Shown here piece by piece: positions 5,357 to 7,148 of a DNA stretch of 7,148 bases. The notes under the pieces were generated by a model. That model searched no databases and was not told the origin of the DNA. It worked only from the letters and a program-made list of their open reading frames with translations. The translations under genes were made by a program, and so were the position numbers. Position 1 is the first letter of the stretch. Each line of letters starts with the position of its first letter. Source of the stretch: Bacteroidota bacterium (GTDB lineage Bacteria; Bacteroidota; Bacteroidia; Chitinophagales; UBA2359); NCBI GenBank assembly GCA_020631675.1, contig JAHDGT010000232.1:1-7148 (forward strand). Direction: 5' to 3'.

Positions 5357-5733
5357 AATAGATTATCCAAGTGTGCGAAAAAAAAATTTCCATGCTCCTT
5401 TAAAAAAGGCTGATTCTTCTATCTTTGTAGTAGTTGAGCCAATAACCAATAAGAGTTTTGGGGTTAAGATCACACAACTCCAATTCTTCGACAGCTTGTT
5501 GCTTTAGTTAAAAAGCAGCACCTCGCTTTCAGGCATAAATAGTAGTTTCAATCACCTGCCTTAGCTTTTCCATCTGATTCACTTTTGCGGTCTTATCCAC
5601 TAACTCGTTTGTCATGTTGTCAAGCGGGGTTCGGGAATCTTATATGCTATCTGAAAGAGCTTTTTTAAGGTTGCATTCAACTACTTGTATTAATAAGTGT
5701 ACTTTGTTGTACTACCAAGATCCATCTCCAACT
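5350..5733. other. Spacer and probable leader upstream of deoC
   Basis: These 384 nt hold a good promoter element (5420-5427), then a region with small inverted repeats and no convincing gene. A tandem CCAATAA duplication occupies 5439-5452. A 9-bp stem pairs TGTTGCTTT (5497-5505) with AAAGCAGCA (5512-5520). A second weaker promoter-like CACTTTTG lies at 5580-5587 and a third, TACTTTG, at 5700-5706. An in-frame extension of deoC from an ATG at 5614 is possible, but its 40 residues show no conservation pattern. Transcription from 5420-5427 would give a leader of about 300 nt, long enough for a small RNA or a structured leader. Confidence 0.5.
5420..5427 (+). promoter_or_regulatory. Bacteroidota -7 element upstream of deoC
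   Basis: TATCTTTG matches the TAnnTTTG consensus exactly. The upstream sequence is AT-rich but has no obvious -33 TTTG. The nearest gene downstream on this strand is deoC, about 300 nt away. Confidence 0.6.
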
Positions 5734-6426
5734 ATGCAATCCGATCAATTTTTCATTGATCAAGACTTAGCTGCTAAAATCGACCATACGATATTACGCC
5801 CCACCACTGTACGTGCGGATATTGACCGCATTTGCAAAGAGGCCGAAGAGTATAATTTCGCGGCGGTTTGTATACCTCCTTGCTATGTTAAGCAAGCAGT
5901 GAAAAATTTAGACCATACAGATATTAACGTTTGTACCGTTATTGGCTTTCCTATGGGTTACTCTAGTCGAATGATGAAGGTGGCGGCTATGGGCGAAGCC
6001 GTTTCTAAAGGAGCGGATGAACTGGATGTTGTAGTGAATATCGGTGCGGTAAAAGATGCCCGCTGGAAGTTTGTTCGCAAAGAAATTAAGCAGGTGAGTG
6101 GTTTCGCCAAGCAAAATGAGACCTTGCTCAAAGTCATTATCGAAACTGGCTTATTGACCGCCGATGAAGTCGTCGCGGTCTGCGAGCTTTGTGCGGAATT
6201 CGATGTGGACTTTGTGAAGACCTCTACGGGTTTCAATGGTCCTGGTGCTAGTATTGACGCGGTAGAGTTGATGCGCAATGTATTACCCAAACATATTCAG
6301 ATCAAAGCTTCTGGTGGCATACGCTCTCAAGCGGAAGCAGAAGCATTGATAGAAGCAGGGGCAGATCGTCTAGGCTGTTCCAGAAGTATTGAAATTGTTA
6401 CTTTCAGCGTTCAAGATGATGAGTGA
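5734..6426 (+). CDS. deoC: Deoxyribose-phosphate aldolase
   Basis: The product cleaves 2-deoxy-D-ribose 5-phosphate to glyceraldehyde 3-phosphate and acetaldehyde, the last step of deoxynucleoside breakdown, in the cytoplasm. From the ATG at 5734 it is 230 residues, close to the usual size of the family. An upstream ATG at 5614 would add 40 residues without aldolase character, so I prefer 5734, where IDQDLAAKIDHTILRPTT starts the TIM barrel in the usual way. Key sites are intact: Asp98 in ELDVVVN, the Schiff-base Lys162 in FVKTSTGF and Lys191 in IKASGGIR. The C-terminal phosphate-binding segment reads RLGCSRSIEIV where RIG.S.G is usual, so Gly is replaced at one position. No phosphorylase or phosphopentomutase gene of the deo pathway is next to it. 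The SPOR gene 63 nt downstream on the same strand is probably co-transcribed. A GATCAAT/ATTGATC hairpin covers codons 4-10. Confidence 0.95.
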   Translation: MQSDQFFIDQDLAAKIDHTILRPTTVRADIDRICKEAEEYNFAAVCIPPCYVKQAVKNLDHTDINVCTVIGFPMGYSSRMMKVAAMGEAVSKGADELDVVVNIGAVKDARWKFVRKEIKQVSGFAKQNETLLKVIIETGLLTADEVVAVCELCAEFDVDFVKTSTGFNGPGASIDAVELMRNVLPKHIQIKASGGIRSQAEAEALIEAGADRLGCSRSIEIVTFSVQDDE

Positions 6427-6489
6427 TCGTTTGTTGTCATTCTTTGATGGTCGTTTCTTGCGATTTCTTTCGTTTCATTCAGTAGATTT

Positions 6490-6894
6490 ATGATGATGCG
6501 CTTTGTATTTAAAACCGTTTTCGTATTCGCGACTTGCTTATTAGCTGGTCAGCAGCTCAGTGCGCAGTACTTGAATGTTACAGCTGAGCCTAAGGTGGAT
6601 CAGCTCATGCAAACGCATGTTAGAATGAATATGGTAGATCCTACCATGGATGGTTACCGCGTGCAGGTGATCCAGAACACGAATCGCGATAAGGTCAGAG
6701 AAGTGCGTACGGAATTAACCAGTCGATACCCCGGACTGGCGGTTTATGAGACTTATGAACCACCCTTTTTTAAGTTACGGGCCGGTGATTTGAAAGATCG
6801 CTACGAGGCTTATCGTTTATTTGTTGAATTGAAACGCGATTTCAAACTGTCTTTCATTGTTAGAGATCGTATCTCTATCATGAATTTACGATAG
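6490..6894 (+). CDS. Secreted SPOR-domain protein
   Basis: A 134-residue protein with a signal peptide (residues 4-22 hydrophobic, likely cut after LSA at residue 25, before Gln). After a short linker comes a SPOR domain: GYRVQVIQNTNRDKVREV (55-72) as the first strand and helix, YETYEPPFFKLRAGDLKDRYEAY (86-108) as the central strand, turn and second helix, and FIVRD (122-126) as the last strand. SPOR domains bind glycan strands of peptidoglycan stripped of peptides, often at division sites, so a periplasmic wall-associated role is expected. Single-domain SPOR proteins with a signal peptide are common in Bacteroidota. Three ATG codons in tandem (6490-6498) make the exact start uncertain by two residues. 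It follows deoC by 63 nt on the same strand with no clear promoter between, suggesting one transcript but no obvious functional link. Confidence 0.88.
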   Translation: MMMRFVFKTVFVFATCLLAGQQLSAQYLNVTAEPKVDQLMQTHVRMNMVDPTMDGYRVQVIQNTNRDKVREVRTELTSRYPGLAVYETYEPPFFKLRAGDLKDRYEAYRLFVELKRDFKLSFIVRDRISIMNLR

Positions 6895-7148
6895 GTGGGT
6901 ACTCATCCAAAAAAATATTTTTAAAAAATTTCCACCCTTATTAAACGTCGCCCATGTTGTTCCGTCTATGTTATTGTACGCAGCGATAATGATGCTGCTG
7001 ACAACAAAACAGGGACAAATTTTGGGGGACAATGAAACGCCTCGTAAGCCAAGTGCTGCGGGGCGTTTCTCATTTATAAGCTGCGCTTTTTTAGACATGA
7101 GACTTGAGACTCGAGTAGAAAGACTTTCGTGCTGAGGCTGAAATATTT
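6895..7148. other. Non-coding right end of the window
   Basis: There is no credible gene here; short open frames on both strands read through the hairpins. Just after the SPOR stop is an A/T tract with a 12-nt palindrome AAAAATATTTTT (6911-6922), flanked by GGTGG (6894-6898) and CCACC (6932-6936), which could pair as a weak terminator. GCAGC (6980-6984) and GCTGC (6994-6998) form another small hairpin. A strong hairpin follows at 7034-7069, then short tandem GAGAC repeats at 7097-7117. Confidence 0.5.
7034..7069. terminator. 13-bp hairpin, probable terminator
   Basis: GAAACGCCTCGTA (7034-7046) pairs with TGCGGGGCGTTTC (7057-7069) as a 13-bp stem including two G-T pairs, around a 10-nt loop. 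It is followed by TCATTTAT rather than a pure T-run. It lies about 140 nt after the SPOR gene and may end the deoC-SPOR transcript, or a transcript entering from the right. It could also be part of an uncharacterised RNA. Confidence 0.55.

Noticed and set aside
5614..5733. 40-residue N-terminal extension of deoC
   Set aside because: The extra residues have no aldolase or targeting-signal character, and the start at 5734 gives the normal family length.
5428..5733. tRNA, SRP RNA or tmRNA gene
   Set aside because: I could not find a cloverleaf, the conserved SRP loop or a tag-like frame; only short stems are present.
6886..7098. 70-codon open frame on the minus strand at the right end
   Set aside because: It is created by the terminator-like hairpin and the AT tract and overlaps the SPOR gene end; no domain is visible.
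6967..7136. Short plus-strand frame of about 55 codons starting MLLYAAIMMLLTT
   Set aside because: It begins with a hydrophobic stretch but runs through the 13-bp hairpin and the GAGAC repeat, and no promoter or homology is evident.

Overview
The window looks like a chromosomal segment of a Bacteroidota (Bacteroidetes) bacterium, possibly of the Saprospiria/Chitinophagia side, though that finer placement is a guess. The evidence is the Bacteroidota-type -7 promoter element TAnnTTTG or its close variant TACCTTCG in front of several genes, the lack of Shine-Dalgarno sequences before start codons, secreted proteins cut at an 'A|Q' site, a two-domain family (5'-nucleotidase) encoded as a stand-alone C-terminal domain, and a small periplasmic SPOR protein of the type common in that phylum.

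Layout. Positions 1-161 (minus strand) hold the first 53 codons of a membrane-anchored family 2 glycosyltransferase that runs off the window. Positions about 177-992 contain no credible gene. They are a dense island of interspersed repeats: an outer inverted pair, two inner inverted pairs, a direct repeat of about 65 nt and several GC-rich hairpins. To its right, on the plus strand, are a lipoprotein made only of the 5'-nucleotidase C-terminal domain (1017-1793) and a 69-residue protein resembling a VapB-like antitoxin without a toxin (1852-2061). The latter converges on, and overlaps by 4 nt, a short-form malic enzyme on the minus strand (2058-3245). A divergent intergenic region with operator-like palindromes and repeats separates it from a long secreted thioredoxin-fold protein (3628-5349). 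After a 384-nt spacer with at least one good promoter come deoC (5734-6426) and a signal-peptide SPOR-domain protein (6490-6894), probably co-transcribed. The last 254 nt are non-coding, with a strong 13-bp hairpin that is a plausible terminator.

Functions together. The annotated genes are mostly housekeeping: malate to pyruvate conversion, deoxyribose phosphate breakdown, nucleotide-related surface chemistry, envelope redox and peptidoglycan-binding. They do not form one recognisable pathway. I found no phage, CRISPR, rRNA, tRNA or transposase gene. The most unusual part is the repeat island between the glycosyltransferase and the nucleotidase gene: its ends are inverted copies of each other in both sequence and internal order, which suggests either a non-autonomous mobile element or stacked insertions of REP/MITE-like units.
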